A stretch of 64,000 bases of DNA from positions 186,001-250,000 of the forward strand of contig CAVONI010000004.1 of assembly GCA_963697285.1 (NCBI GenBank). The letters are read 5' to 3'. Position numbers and translations under genes: made by a program. The stretch is from JAEUQQ01 sp963697285. GTDB taxonomy: Bacteria; Acidobacteriota; Vicinamibacteria; Vicinamibacterales; JAFNAJ01. Of this stretch, positions 27,141 through 35,422 are shown piece after piece (position 1 is the stretch's first letter; each line of letters opens with the position of its first letter). The notes beneath the pieces were generated by a model. It worked only from the letters and a program-made list of their open reading frames with translations. It was not told the origin of the DNA and searched no databases.

Positions 27141-30113
27141 CTATCGACGCAGGGCGCGCCGCGCCTCGTCCTTCAAGGTCGGATGAGCCGCAGACGCGCT
27201 GACGACGAGCGGTGCCGCCGCGCGGATCATCGCCCGCCCGTCAGCCACCTTGCCGACCCCCACGAGGGCCCTGCCCAGCGCCAGATGCGCTTCAGCGAGA
27301 CGCCACGCAACCGCTGTCGCCGGCGGCGGTGTCGCCCGGACCTCGACGGCATGTCGCAGGAGGGGTTCTGCCTCGGTCGGACGCCCGAGGTCCAGGAGCA
27401 CCCGTCCCAGGCCGACCTCGACGGAGATGACATTGGCATGGGTTGGCGACAGGCGCGACCGAAGGATGCCGAGGGCCGCCCGGTAGTCAGATTCAGCTTC
27501 CCGCACCTCTCCCTGCGCGTGACGCACGCGAGCGATGACGGCCAGGGTAGCCGCAACCGGCAGACTGTCAGTCCCGAAGCGCTCGCGCCGGATGTCGAGG
27601 GCTTCGTCGAGCAGCAGTCGAGCTCGTGCGCTGTTCCCCAGCGCAAACTCCAGGCGGCCCAGGTTGTTCAGGGCCGTCGCGACGGAGGGATGTTTCTGGC
27701 CATTGACCGATTTTCTGAGTTCAAGCGACTTCTCCAGAAGTGGTCGCGCCTCAGCGAAGTTGCCGCGGTCCTCGAGCAACGACGCCAGGTTGTTGAGAGC
27801 CACTGCGTAGCCCCCGAGATCCTTCGTCGCCGCCCGAGCCGACACCACGTCGCGGTAGTGCCGCTCTGCCAGGTCAAAACGGCCCATATCGTGGAAGGCC
27901 ACAGCCAACTCGGCAATTGCAGCAACCGTTTGCGGATGGCCGGGACCCAGCACCATCGTGCGGTCGGCCACCACCTGGCGAAGCAGCGGTTCCGCCTCCC
28001 CTGGCCTTCCCTGTCGCATTAGGTTCATTGCCAGAGAAGTTCTGCTGAGTGCGAGCGACACGATGCGCGGCGGTCGCGCGGCCTCGCGCAGGGAGAGTGA
28101 CTCCCGTAGCATGGCTTCCGCCTCCCTCAGGCGATCGGTCGTGCTCAACAGGCTGCCCACGTTGTTGAGCGATCCCGCAAGCTTGTCGCGGGCGTCCTCA
28201 CGCGTCGCGGTGTCCATCGCATCTGCGAAGACTCGCCTTCGCACGTCCAGCGCTTCGAGCAGCAGGGGCCGGGCCTGGGCGTAGTCACCAAGTTCCTGAC
28301 GCGCTAGACCCAAGTTGTTTATGGCACTTGCCCTTGCTTCTGGAGTCACAGAAGGATCAGCACGCTGCAGGTCCACCGCCCGCTGCAGCACCTCCACCGC
28401 GCGTCTTCCCTCTGACGCATAGCGCAGCACGTCTCCCAATGCATCTAGGGCATCTGCAATATCTCTCGGGGGGATGCCGGGCGTCCGCTCGCGCACGTTC
28501 AGCGCCTGCTGCAGCAACCCCGCTGCTGACTCGTACAAGCCCAGCTGCTTGTACACGTTCCCCATGGTGACCATGAGTCGCGCCTGCAGGGCCGGCTGGT
28601 CGGCCAGGCCCTCGCCGATTTCCTGGGCGCTCCGGTCGAGCAACTCCATCGCGGTCACCGACCGGCCGCGAGACTCCGACGGGTCGTTGACCTTGAACAC
28701 GCCGCTCAGGAAGGCGGCCGTCCGGCTCGCCGTGTCGGCCTCGAGCCGGGCGCGCTGCTCGGCGGCCACTGCGCGGTCACGCTCGCGGGCGAGCTGCCCC
28801 GACTGCACGACGGTGGTGGCGACGACGGCGACGAGGAACAGCGTGGCCATCGCGGCAATCGCCACCCCGAGGGCGTGTCGCTGGGCGAACTTCCTGGCCC
28901 GGTACTCGAGCGTGGCGGGCCTGGCCATCACCGGGCGACCGCCCAGGAAACGCCCCAGGTCGTCTGCGAACTGTTCCATCGAGGCGTATCGCCGCTCGGG
29001 CGACGTCTCGATGGCCTTCAGAACGATGTTGTCGAGGTCTCCGGCCAGGTCGCGCCGCAATCGCGCGGGGGTCGAGCTGCGCGCGACGGCTACCTGGGTG
29101 GCCATCCCGGTCGGGACTCGCCCGGCCGAGAGTGCGAGCCGCTGTATGGCCGAGACTGCTGTGCTCGGCCGAACCGCCTGGGTCGAATCGAAGACCCGCC
29201 GGATGTCGGCGACGGTCGCGCGTTCGAACTCGTGCGGGCGGCGACCCGCGAGCAACTCGTACAGGATCACGCCTGCGGCATAGACGTCGGCTCGCGTGTC
29301 GACATCCGCGTCGACGACACCCGCCTGCTCTGGCGACATGTAATTCGGCGTCCCGACAAGCTGTCCCTCGAGGGTCACCAGCGTGTCGCGACCGTCGGGC
29401 ACGATCGCCTTGGCGACGCCGAAGTCGATGACCTTCACGTCGTGCCCGTCATCCCGGGACGACGCCAGGATGTTCGATGGCTTCAGGTCGCGATGAATGA
29501 CACCCTTGCGGTGCGCGTGCTGGACGGCGAGGCAGACCTGCCGCAGCAACACGACACGCTCGCGGACCGAGAGCCGGGCCTCGTCCGCATAGGTGGTGAT
29601 GGGCTGGCCGGTCACCAGCTCCATCACGAAGTAGGGGCGTCCGTCGGCCGTGGCGCCCGCATCGAACACGCGCGCGATGCCCGGGTGATCCATGCGGGCC
29701 AGCGCCTGGCGTTCGGCCTCGAAGCGCGCCACCACGCGATCGGTGTCAAGCCCCTTCCTGACGAGCTTGAGTGCGACGCTGCGCGCGAGTGCGCCATGCT
29801 GCAACGCCCGGTAGACGACGCCCATGCCGCCCTCGCCGATGACTTCGACGAGCGTGTAGGCGCCGACGCGATCGCCGACGCCCGTGGCAGCGCCCTGCGG
29901 CTGACCGAGGACGCTCTCGACGACGCGTCCGAGCGCACCATCGTCGAGAATCGACGGCGTTTCCCTGTCGAAGGCGAGCAGCGATTCGACCTCGGCGCGC
30001 AGCGCGGAGTCGCAGGCGCACGCCCGCTCGACGAACTCGACGCGGTCGCGGCCGACAAGTTCGCTCGCTTCCAGGATGATGTCCTGGAGACTGAGTCGCG
30101 GATGATCCGACAT
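27141..30113 (-). CDS. Membrane-anchored Hanks-type Ser/Thr kinase with TPR repeats
   Basis: This 990-residue protein has an N-terminal segment (1-80), a kinase domain (about 87-370) with GEGGMGVVY (93-101), catalytic Lys116, HRDLKPSN (207-214), DFG (230-232) and MSPEQAG. One transmembrane helix follows (about 395-420, VAIAAMATLFLVAVVATTVV), then about ten tetratricopeptide repeats to the end (SAAGLLQQALNVRE, LNNLGLARQELGDYAQA). The TPR domain is predicted to be extracytoplasmic and the kinase cytoplasmic. It is transcribed divergently from an ECF sigma factor across 54 nt, a pairing common in Acidobacteriota and Planctomycetes. The ATG at 30113 was preferred over upstream codons, which would run into the divergent gene. 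Confidence 0.92.
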   Translation of the reverse strand: MSDHPRLSLQDIILEASELVGRDRVEFVERACACDSALRAEVESLLAFDRETPSILDDGALGRVVESVLGQPQGAATGVGDRVGAYTLVEVIGEGGMGVVYRALQHGALARSVALKLVRKGLDTDRVVARFEAERQALARMDHPGIARVFDAGATADGRPYFVMELVTGQPITTYADEARLSVRERVVLLRQVCLAVQHAHRKGVIHRDLKPSNILASSRDDGHDVKVIDFGVAKAIVPDGRDTLVTLEGQLVGTPNYMSPEQAGVVDADVDTRADVYAAGVILYELLAGRRPHEFERATVADIRRVFDSTQAVRPSTAVSAIQRLALSAGRVPTGMATQVAVARSSTPARLRRDLAGDLDNIVLKAIETSPERRYASMEQFADDLGRFLGGRPVMARPATLEYRARKFAQRHALGVAIAAMATLFLVAVVATTVVQSGQLARERDRAVAAEQRARLEADTASRTAAFLSGVFKVNDPSESRGRSVTAMELLDRSAQEIGEGLADQPALQARLMVTMGNVYKQLGLYESAAGLLQQALNVRERTPGIPPRDIADALDALGDVLRYASEGRRAVEVLQRAVDLQRADPSVTPEARASAINNLGLARQELGDYAQARPLLLEALDVRRRVFADAMDTATREDARDKLAGSLNNVGSLLSTTDRLREAEAMLRESLSLREAARPPRIVSLALSRTSLAMNLMRQGRPGEAEPLLRQVVADRTMVLGPGHPQTVAAIAELAVAFHDMGRFDLAERHYRDVVSARAATKDLGGYAVALNNLASLLEDRGNFAEARPLLEKSLELRKSVNGQKHPSVATALNNLGRLEFALGNSARARLLLDEALDIRRERFGTDSLPVAATLAVIARVRHAQGEVREAESDYRAALGILRSRLSPTHANVISVEVGLGRVLLDLGRPTEAEPLLRHAVEVRATPPPATAVAWRLAEAHLALGRALVGVGKVADGRAMIRAAAPLVVSASAAHPTLKDEARRALRR

Positions 30114-30119
30114 TGTGCA

Positions 30120-30133
30120 AGCCGTGCACGGCT
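30120..30133. promoter_or_regulatory. 14-bp perfect palindrome in the kinase/ECF sigma divergent region
   Basis: AGCCGTGCACGGCT is a perfect 14-bp palindrome midway between the divergent starts (30113 and 30168). It is a candidate operator that could regulate one or both genes. This is inference from position and symmetry only. Confidence 0.4.
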
Positions 30134-30155
30134 GAAGAACGGGAAGCCTGAAAGG

Positions 30156-30161
30156 TAACAT
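30156..30161 (+). promoter_or_regulatory. Putative -10 element of the ECF sigma gene
   Basis: TAACAT ends 6 nt before the ATG at 30168, predicting a leaderless or nearly leaderless mRNA. No convincing -35 was found. Confidence 0.35.
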
Positions 30162-30167
30162 ACCGGC

Positions 30168-30737
30168 ATGCCGGACGAGCTCGTCGGAACCGTCACCCGC
30201 CTCCTGCACGAGTACCAGGCCGATGATCCCGTCACCGGCCAGCGCCTGTTCGAAGCCATCTATCCCGAGCTGCGGCGTCTTGCGGGCAGCTTGATGCGTC
30301 GCGAGCGGCCCAACCACACGATGCAGGCCACGGAACTCGTCCACGACGCGTTCCTCCGCCTCGTCGACCAGACGGTGCTGCGCGACGCGGATCGGCCCAG
30401 GTTCCTCGGCATCGCGGCCCGCGCGATGCGGCAGATCCTGGTCGATCACGCGCGCACGCGTGGTGCCCGGAAGCGCGGAGCCGGACTCGAACGGGTCACC
30501 CTCGACGAGGCCCTACTCGAACACAGCGTTGACGCCGATAACGTCCTTGCCCTCGACAGTGCGATGGAGTCGCTCGCCCTGCGGGAACCGCGCGCGGCGC
30601 GCGTGGTTGAGCTCAAGGTGTTCGGCGGCCTCACGGCACAGGAAATCGCCGGCCTGCTCGAGGTGTCGAAGCGCACAGTCGATGGGGACTGGGCGCTAGC
30701 GCGGCTGTGGATCACCAGAGCCCTGAAGGGCGCCTGA
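30168..30737 (+). CDS. ECF-type sigma factor (TIGR02999-like)
   Basis: This 189-residue protein matches the ECF sigma subgroup often linked to Ser/Thr kinases. The region 2-like part is LFEAIYPELRRLAGSLMRRERPNHTMQATELVHDAFLRLV, with a following FLGIAARAMRQILVDHARTR. The region 4 helix-turn-helix is LKVFGGLTAQEIAGLLEVSKRTVDGDWALARLWI. It should redirect RNA polymerase, and no classical anti-sigma factor is adjacent. The divergent TPR kinase may control it by phosphorylation, as described for ECF/STK systems; that link is inferred. Confidence 0.9.
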   Translation: MPDELVGTVTRLLHEYQADDPVTGQRLFEAIYPELRRLAGSLMRRERPNHTMQATELVHDAFLRLVDQTVLRDADRPRFLGIAARAMRQILVDHARTRGARKRGAGLERVTLDEALLEHSVDADNVLALDSAMESLALREPRAARVVELKVFGGLTAQEIAGLLEVSKRTVDGDWALARLWITRALKGA

Positions 30738-30875
30738 CGTACCCGGGCACCCTGTCCGGGGTGCGCCGGATGGACTCCGTTGCAACATCGATCGCCGCAT
30801 TCCGCATATGGGAGTGACGGCGGTTGAAGGCTCTGGGGGGAGCGGCCGCCGTCACGCACATCAAGGGAGCCGACG

Positions 30876-31085
30876 ATGAGCACTGCCGTAGTCCAGAGTC
30901 ATGTCACACCGCACCACGTTGTCCACGCCGCGAGCCCACGCAACCAGAAGGTGTGCTCCTGGTGCGGCGAGCCCGTACGCCGCAAGCCCGTGAGCGGCGC
31001 CCGCCTGGCGCACACGATCTGCCGGCCTTGCGCGCAGAACTTCCTGGCGCAGTCCGAGAGCGAGCGAAACGCCCGCTGGGTCTGA
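30876..31085 (+). CDS. Small zinc-ribbon protein, 69 aa
   Basis: This 69-residue protein has two CxxC knuckles, C27-x2-C30 (KVCSWCGEP) and C49-x2-C52 (TICRPCAQN), spaced by 18 residues, with a His-rich N-terminal segment (HVTPHHVVH). The arrangement predicts one structural zinc ribbon. AAGGGAG about 8 nt upstream of the ATG supports translation. It follows the sigma gene on the same strand after about 140 nt. The function is unknown; a nucleic-acid- or protein-binding adaptor is possible. Confidence 0.65.
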   Translation: MSTAVVQSHVTPHHVVHAASPRNQKVCSWCGEPVRRKPVSGARLAHTICRPCAQNFLAQSESERNARWV

Positions 31086-31189
31086 CCAGCCGTCACGCAT
31101 CAGCACCGACGATTCGCATCCAGGCCGGTGACCACCCGCGGCGAACGTGCCGCGGGTCAGGGTTCCGGTCTGGAGTGAACGTTCGGACG

Positions 31190-31195
31190 TAGAAT
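31190..31195 (+). promoter_or_regulatory. Putative -10 element before the DUF2157-like gene
   Basis: TAGAAT ends 7 nt before the GTG at 31203, which would make the transcript leaderless. No clear -35 was found. Confidence 0.4.
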
Positions 31196-31202
31196 CCGGG
31201 AC

Positions 31203-32258
31203 GTGGGCGACGGCCACGATCCACAAGCACGCGCACGTCAGATTCGTGCGTTCCGCGATGAGTGCGACCTCCTGGAGCGCGAGGGCGTCTTTGCACCCTC
31301 GGCCCAGCAGCGCGCCGCCATCGACGGCTACCACGCCAGGCTCCTGGCATCGCTCGCCCGGCAGTTCGACATCGACCTCACCGAGACACAGCACTCACTG
31401 TCTCTGGGCCTGCGGCTTGCCACGCTGATCGCCGCCGTGGCGCTGTCGGCGGCGACCATCCTGCTGTTGCGGCGCGTCTGGGGATGGCTGGTTCTGCCTG
31501 CGCAGGTCAGCGTCGCCATCATCGCCTGCGCCCTGGCCTTCGCCGCGCTCGACTGGAGTGCGCGCGCGTCGCGCAGGGCGCGTCTCACGGGCATCCTCGC
31601 CGCCGTTGCCTTCGCATCGACGGTCGCGAACCTCGAGATCTTCGGAGCTGCCCTGGGCTACGCGCCAAGCCCGGTTGCCCTGCTGACCTACGGGATTGTC
31701 GGCATCGCGCTGGCCTATGGCTACGGCAGCCGTGTCACCCTGGTGGCCGGGGCACTCTGCGTGGCCGTGTTCGTCATGTCGATCCCGGTCACGATGGTGG
31801 GAGGCTGGTGGACCGAGGCGCCTCGTCGTCCCGAGTCGGCCATCATCGTCGGGATCGGCTGTCTCGCGGCGTCCTCGATCGGTGGGAAACGGCACCTGCT
31901 GGCCCCGTGGTGGCGCGCAACCGGCTGCGTCCTGATCGGGCTGGCGCTGCTGATGCTCAGCCTCGACGGTACGCTGACGTGGCTGCCGGCGTTCGGGAAG
32001 CGGGCCGTCGAAGTGGCGTACGTGATCGCCGCGTGCCTCATCGGGCTCACGACGATCGTCGCCGGTGCCCGCCGGCGCTGGCTCGGCGTCAGTGCCGGCG
32101 GTGCCATCCTGATCGGCGCCGTCCTCGTGACCCAGTACGTCGCCCACTGGTCGCATGACGTGCCGCAGTGGCTGTTCTTCCTGTCGATCGGCGCGGCCGC
32201 ACTGGGCGTGGGGGCGATGCTCGCCTGGATGCGCCGCTCCGGGGAGGCAGCAGGATGA
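31203..32258 (+). CDS. DUF2157-like polytopic membrane protein
   Basis: This 351-residue protein has a soluble N-terminal helical region (1-70, RAFRDECDLLEREGVFAPSAQQRAAIDGYHARLL) and about ten hydrophobic helices. The layout resembles the DUF2157 membrane family, usually found next to a partner with an exported domain, as here. It starts at GTG 31203, directly after a TAGAAT hexamer. Its TGA overlaps the ATG of the next gene (ATGA), so the two are co-translated. The function is unknown. Confidence 0.7.
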   Translation: MGDGHDPQARARQIRAFRDECDLLEREGVFAPSAQQRAAIDGYHARLLASLARQFDIDLTETQHSLSLGLRLATLIAAVALSAATILLLRRVWGWLVLPAQVSVAIIACALAFAALDWSARASRRARLTGILAAVAFASTVANLEIFGAALGYAPSPVALLTYGIVGIALAYGYGSRVTLVAGALCVAVFVMSIPVTMVGGWWTEAPRRPESAIIVGIGCLAASSIGGKRHLLAPWWRATGCVLIGLALLMLSLDGTLTWLPAFGKRAVEVAYVIAACLIGLTTIVAGARRRWLGVSAGGAILIGAVLVTQYVAHWSHDVPQWLFFLSIGAAALGVGAMLAWMRRSGEAAG

Positions 32259-33115
32259 GACGCGCGCTGCTCGTCGCCATCGTCGCCGTCGCGATCGTCG
32301 ACATCGCGGCGCTCACCGGCTGGCGACTCGATCACGCCAGTGACGACGTGCGGTTCCTCACGCTCGACGAACGCGAGCTGCGCGTGGTGCCGCCCGACGA
32401 CACCTCGTCGGCCGTCGTGTTGCGCGTGGCTGTTCACGGCGACACGATGCCGGGCTCGTCACAGGACGAGTTCCAGCCGGCATGGATCGGCCAGGACCAG
32501 TTGTCGCGGCTGGGCTTCGACTGCTCGATGTGGCTGGCCGATCCGCGCGCACGGGATCACTACCGTCGCCAGCTTGCCCGACCGGCATTCGTGGCGTTCG
32601 ACGTGGGCACCGATGTCTGGCGTGCGCGTCTCGATGACTGGAGCATACGTGCCGGGGCGCAGGCGGCCCCGGACGCGACGCAGGCGGCCGGGCCTGCGGA
32701 TGCGCGGACGGCGTCGGCCGCCATCGGGGCGATCACGACGCGGTCGTCGCGCCTGGTGCCCATCGAGATTGCCGCCGACAAAGGGGCGCTGCGCGCGAAG
32801 TACCGTGCACGCCCTGCCACGTTGATCCTGCCCGTTGTCGTCGGGATCAGGTTCGTCGAGAGCACGCCGTCACACGCCCGCACCGAGGTCCAGGGCCGCA
32901 TCAACGAATTGCATCCGCGCACGATTGTCGTGCCCGCCCGATTCACGGCGGTATTCGCCGGCCTCTCAGGGGTGTCGCGTGTGTCGGAGGACGGCCGCGC
33001 ACCCGACGAACTGCCACACGCGCCGCGCTACGACGTCACCCTGGCGGTCGGCCCGGCGTTGCGCCCGTGGGTCGTCGATGCCCGGCGCCTCGGCAGTCGC
33101 AATTCGACACCCTGA
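32255..33115 (+). CDS. Membrane-anchored DUF4824-like protein
   Basis: This 286-residue protein has one N-terminal membrane helix (ALLVAIVAVAIVDIAALTGW) and an extracytoplasmic domain with FLTLDERELRVVPPDDTSSAVVLRV, LSRLGFD and YRRQLARPAFVAFDV, which resembles DUF4824. The ATG at 32255 overlaps the preceding stop, and GGGGAGG lies upstream. It probably forms a complex with the co-translated polytopic membrane protein. No catalytic motif is evident. About 260 nt without recognisable features follow. Confidence 0.7.
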   Translation: MRRALLVAIVAVAIVDIAALTGWRLDHASDDVRFLTLDERELRVVPPDDTSSAVVLRVAVHGDTMPGSSQDEFQPAWIGQDQLSRLGFDCSMWLADPRARDHYRRQLARPAFVAFDVGTDVWRARLDDWSIRAGAQAAPDATQAAGPADARTASAAIGAITTRSSRLVPIEIAADKGALRAKYRARPATLILPVVVGIRFVESTPSHARTEVQGRINELHPRTIVVPARFTAVFAGLSGVSRVSEDGRAPDELPHAPRYDVTLAVGPALRPWVVDARRLGSRNSTP

Positions 33116-33377
33116 TCGCGTGGCGCGCGGGGCACTGTCGCCCCCAGCCCAACGTCGCCGCCCGGTCGCACATGGGGCACCCGGTCCGGCGCCGCGCTAC
33201 AGCCCGTTTTCGTATGCGGACGTTCGTGAGCCACCCGCCGGGAGCAGGGGCTCATCACGTCGATGCTCCCGTTCGTCACAACGACGTTGGTCAGTGGCGC
33301 GTGATGGCGCAGTGTCGTGCCTGCAACGCTGCCGAGGTATCGCCTGAAGGCCCCCCGCCAGCTCGGTGCGTGTTCTG

Positions 33378-34499
33378 ATGGATTTCACCGAACAAGATCC
33401 CGTTCCTGTCGCGTCGCGCTCGATGTTGCCGGCCACGCCGCGGGCAGGCTACACGGCGTTCGTCGCGGCACTGACCATCCTGAGTTGCTTCACCGCGGTT
33501 CACCTGTACGTGCTGTATCTCGATCGGATGCCCATCGACTGGCCCGAGGCCATCCTCTCAGGCTTCGCGACCTGGTATCCGTGGTTGCTGCTCGGACCGG
33601 GCGTGTTCTGGATGGCCGCCCGCTTCCCGCTCGAGCCGGGGCAGTGGTGGCTGTCGCTGGCCATGCATGTCCCGGCGGGCTTCGTGTTCGGCATGGCCCA
33701 CGGCGTGGTGCGCGCCGCGGTGGGTCCCTGGGTGGATTCGAAACACATCCCGCCGACGGCGATCATCCTCGGCCAGTTGCTGCTCACGGTGCTCTCGTAC
33801 TGGATATTCGTCGTCGCGTACCAGTCGCTGACGAACTACCGCCGGTTCCGCGAGCGCGAGTTGCGTGCCTCGCAGCTCGAGTCGCGCCTCGCACAGGCGC
33901 AGCTCGAAATGCTGCGGATGCAGCTGCACCCGCACTTCCTGTTCAACACGCTCCACGCGGTGTCGGCCCTCATCCACAAGGATCCCGACGCGGCCGATGA
34001 CATGGTGTCGCAGCTGAGCGACCTCCTGCGGATGACACTCGAGAACATCAACCGGCAGGAGGTGTCGCTGCGCGAGGAGATCGACTTCCTCCAGCGCTAC
34101 CTCGACATCCAGCAGACGCGCTTCCAGGATCGACTGCACGTCACGCTCGACATCCCATTCGACACTCTCGATGCGCACCTGCCGAACCAGGCACTGCAAC
34201 CACTCGTCGAAAACGCTATTCGCCATGGGCTCGACGCACGCACCGGTGAAGGGACCATCGAGATCGCCGCGCGCGGAAGCGGCGGGGTGCTCACCGTCAC
34301 GGTGCGCGACAACGGCCCGGGACTGCGGCTCAATGGCAGCGCCGTGAAGCAGGAAGGTGTGGGGCTGGCGAACACCCGGGCGCGCCTGCGTCAGCTCTAC
34401 GGGCCCGGGGCGGTGCTCGAACTGACGAACCACGCGCAGGGCGGCACATTGGTCACGTTGCGAATCCCGCAACCCATGCCGGCCGCCGCGCCCGCCTGA
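33378..34499 (+). CDS. LytS/YehU-type sensor histidine kinase
   Basis: This protein of about 373 residues has four or so N-terminal membrane helices (about 20-150), a short coiled linker (RFRERELRASQLESRLAQAQLEMLRMQ), the His_kinase domain with phospho-acceptor H184 in LHPHFLFNTLHAV, and a HATPase_c domain (ENAIRHGLD, DNGPGL, GVGLANTRARL). No extracellular sensor domain is seen. The ATG at 33378 is chosen; a GTG at 33366 would add four residues and no clear Shine-Dalgarno decides between them. It is followed after 12 nt by its LytTR response regulator. Confidence 0.92.
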   Translation: MDFTEQDPVPVASRSMLPATPRAGYTAFVAALTILSCFTAVHLYVLYLDRMPIDWPEAILSGFATWYPWLLLGPGVFWMAARFPLEPGQWWLSLAMHVPAGFVFGMAHGVVRAAVGPWVDSKHIPPTAIILGQLLLTVLSYWIFVVAYQSLTNYRRFRERELRASQLESRLAQAQLEMLRMQLHPHFLFNTLHAVSALIHKDPDAADDMVSQLSDLLRMTLENINRQEVSLREEIDFLQRYLDIQQTRFQDRLHVTLDIPFDTLDAHLPNQALQPLVENAIRHGLDARTGEGTIEIAARGSGGVLTVTVRDNGPGLRLNGSAVKQEGVGLANTRARLRQLYGPGAVLELTNHAQGGTLVTLRIPQPMPAAAPA

Positions 34500-34511
34500 T
34501 GAGGACGACCC

Positions 34512-35291
34512 ATGAACGGGACGACGATTCGTACCTGCATCATCGACGACGAGCCGCTCGCGCGCGAGCGCATCCGCAGCCTCCTGGCCCAGGAGCCTGA
34601 CGTCGAGGTGGTCGGCGAAAGCGGCGATGGCGGCGAGGCCGTGGAGGCCATCCGTCGCACGCGCCCGGACCTCGTGTTCCTCGACGTGCAGATGCCGGTG
34701 CTCGACGGTTTCGGCGTCCTCGAGACACTGGCGGCCGACGTCCCCCCCGCCGTCATCTTCTGCACCGCCTATGACCAGTACGCGCTGCAGGCGTTCGACG
34801 TCCATGCCCTCGACTACCTGCTCAAGCCCTTCAACGGGCGCCGCTTCAGGAAGGCGATGGATCGCGCCCGCCTCGAGTTGATGAAGGAGGGTTCGTCACC
34901 GGCCATGAACGAGAAGCTGCTCTCGTTGCTCGAGACGTTGCGCAACGAGAAGAAGGCGCCGGAACGCCTGGTCCTCAAGAGTTCGGGACGTGTGTCGTTC
35001 CTCAAGGTCGACGAGATCGACTGGATCGAGGCCGAGGGCAACTACGTGCGCCTCCACACAGGAAACAGCTCGCACCTGCTGCGCGAGACCATGAAGGGGA
35101 TCGAGGCGAAGCTGGATCCCAAGCGCTACATCCGCATCCATCGTTCGACCATCGTCAACACGGACCGCATCAAGGAACTGCAGCCGCTCTTCCACGGGGA
35201 GTACGCCGTGATCCTGCGCGACGGCACCCGACTGACCGCCAGCCGCGGTCCCGAGAACAAGCTGCGCCGCCTGATCGACGCGTCGGCGTAA
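34512..35291 (+). CDS. LytTR-family response regulator
   Basis: This 259-residue regulator has a receiver domain (about 6-125) with the acidic pair D12/D13, phospho-acceptor D58 (FLDVQMP) and K105 (DYLLKPF), and a C-terminal LytTR DNA-binding domain (about 155-257, IDWIEAEGNYVRLHTG, YIRIHRSTIVN). It is the cognate partner of the LytS-like kinase encoded just upstream. Its target may be the downstream operon or unlinked genes. A large palindromic structure follows the stop codon. Confidence 0.94.
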   Translation: MNGTTIRTCIIDDEPLARERIRSLLAQEPDVEVVGESGDGGEAVEAIRRTRPDLVFLDVQMPVLDGFGVLETLAADVPPAVIFCTAYDQYALQAFDVHALDYLLKPFNGRRFRKAMDRARLELMKEGSSPAMNEKLLSLLETLRNEKKAPERLVLKSSGRVSFLKVDEIDWIEAEGNYVRLHTGNSSHLLRETMKGIEAKLDPKRYIRIHRSTIVNTDRIKELQPLFHGEYAVILRDGTRLTASRGPENKLRRLIDASA

Positions 35292-35359
35292 ATCACTCCC
35301 GGAGTGATCGTGCCGGGCCCCCGGAGTGTTTTCCGCGAAAAACACTCCGGAAGTGATTT
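35290..35359. repeat. Nested palindromic structure after the LytTR gene
   Basis: ATCACTCCCGGAGTGAT (35292-35308) is a perfect 17-bp palindrome. CCGGAGTGTTTT (35321-35332) pairs with AAACACTCCGG up to 35350. AAATCACTCCCGG (35290-35302) also pairs with CCGGAAGTGATTT (35347-35359) with one mismatch, so alternative folds compete. The inner hairpin could terminate the kinase/regulator transcript. The same 17-mer, in reverse complement, occurs inside hisF. Confidence 0.7.
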
Positions 35360-35396
35360 GCGCGCGGCAGCGCGCACCGTGGCGCGGGCTGAGGTA

Positions 35397-35402
35397 TACA
35401 AT
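35397..35402 (+). promoter_or_regulatory. Putative -10 element of the M1 peptidase gene
   Basis: TATACAAT contains TACAAT at 35397-35402, 20 nt before the GTG at 35423. A GGAGG ribosome-binding site lies between them. A -35 box is not obvious. Confidence 0.4.
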
Positions 35403-35422
35403 CCGCGCCGGAGGTGCCTCCG

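Noticed and set aside
33116..33377. Small genes between the DUF4824-like and LytS-like genes
   Set aside because: The open frames here lack ribosome-binding sites and protein-like composition; I see no motif and no clear promoter.
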